Positions 5,417-5,738 of a DNA stretch of 5,738 bases are shown here, in pieces. The notes beneath the pieces are model-generated. The model made no database searches and was not told the DNA's origin. It saw only the letters and a program-made list of their open reading frames with translations. This DNA comes from Deltaproteobacteria bacterium (GTDB lineage Bacteria > Desulfobacterota > GWC2-55-46): assembly GCA_030646655.1 (NCBI GenBank), contig JAUSLB010000031.1, positions 1 through 5,738 on the forward strand, read 5' to 3'. The position numbers and the translations under genes were made by a program. Position 1 is the first letter of the stretch; every line of letters begins with the position of its first letter.

Positions 5417-5738
5417 ATTCGCCGGTATCTGCTTTTCTGCTTGATATATGGTTCACGAGGGCTATAAGACCACCGAAAACAATGAACGCCCCTGCCGGAA
5501 GTATCATCACTATCCAAGGCTCGAACCAGCTGCCGAGGAGCTTGAAATTCAAGATGCTCCCGAAGCCCAACAGCTCCCTTATAAGGCCCATTGCCACGAG
5601 GCTCATGGTAAAGCCTATGCCTATCCCGAGCGCGTCCATAATCGAGGGGACTACCGGGTGCTTCTGGGCAAAGGCCTCCGCCCTGCCGAGTATGATGCAG
5701 TTGACGACTATCAACGGCACGTACGGGCCCAATGCCTT
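5415..5738 (-). CDS. rnfE: Rnf complex membrane subunit RnfE (N-terminus outside the window)
   Basis: This is the C-terminal 107 residues of RnfE, homologous to and partnered with RnfA in the membrane core of the Rnf complex. The visible part begins KALGPYVPLIVVNCIILGRAEAF. The VVNCxILGRAEAF stretch is the RnfE signature and distinguishes it from RnfA (TTNCAVLG). The Cys at visible residue 14 is the second of the conserved pair proposed to bind the membrane [2Fe-2S] cluster; the first lies off the window. Three or so membrane segments follow (GIGIGFTMSLVAMGLIREL, then WIVMILPAGAFIVFGGLIALV), then a short polar tail (SSRKADTGE). The reading frame is open to base 5738, so an in-frame TTG at 5732 is not the start. 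The position just before rnfA fits rnfCDGEAB order. Confidence 0.95.
   Translation of the reverse strand, partial: KALGPYVPLIVVNCIILGRAEAFAQKHPVVPSIMDALGIGIGFTMSLVAMGLIRELLGFGSILNFKLLGSWFEPWIVMILPAGAFIVFGGLIALVNHISSRKADTGE

Overview
All genes in this window lie on the minus strand and read from right to left. They form two functional blocks. The first is the distal end of an Rnf (ion-translocating ferredoxin:NAD+ oxidoreductase) operon, in the order rnfE (partial) - rnfA - rnfB, positions 5738 to 3952. The E-A-B order with rnfB last matches the rnfCDGEAB arrangement known from many anaerobes rather than the rsxABCDGE order of E. coli.

After a 143-bp AT-rich gap (3809-3951) holding a good sigma70-type promoter, the second block runs from 3808 to the left edge. 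It encodes two small lipoproteins (a variant of the PCYCGC-motif family and a three-TPR protein), the two core subunits of the System II (Ccs/Res) cytochrome c maturation machine (ResB/Ccs1 and CcsB, also called CcsA or ResC), and a membrane-anchored TlpA/ResA-type thiol reductase. The five genes are separated by only 6 to 37 bp and look like one operon. CcsB and ResB would carry heme across the membrane and ligate it, and the TlpA-like protein would keep apocytochrome CxxCH cysteines reduced. The two lipoproteins plausibly help outside the membrane, but this is inferred from position only.

The host is probably a diderm bacterium with low-potential, ferredoxin-linked anaerobic energy metabolism and c-type cytochromes; Nitrospirota- or Desulfobacterota-like lineages fit. 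The sequence alone does not fix the lineage. Coding DNA is moderately GC-rich with frequent ATA and AGG codons, and GTG and TTG starts occur.

The most striking irregularity is at the left edge. The TlpA-like gene runs in frame to base 1, but its last visible codons are a perfect 19-bp inverted copy of the gene's own sequence 64 bp further in. This is best explained as a fold-back chimera at a contig end. The most biologically interesting item is the Cys/His-rich PCYCGC-variant lipoprotein leading a cytochrome c maturation operon. No RNA gene, CRISPR array, insertion sequence or phage gene was seen, and no gene-free stretch exceeds 300 bases.
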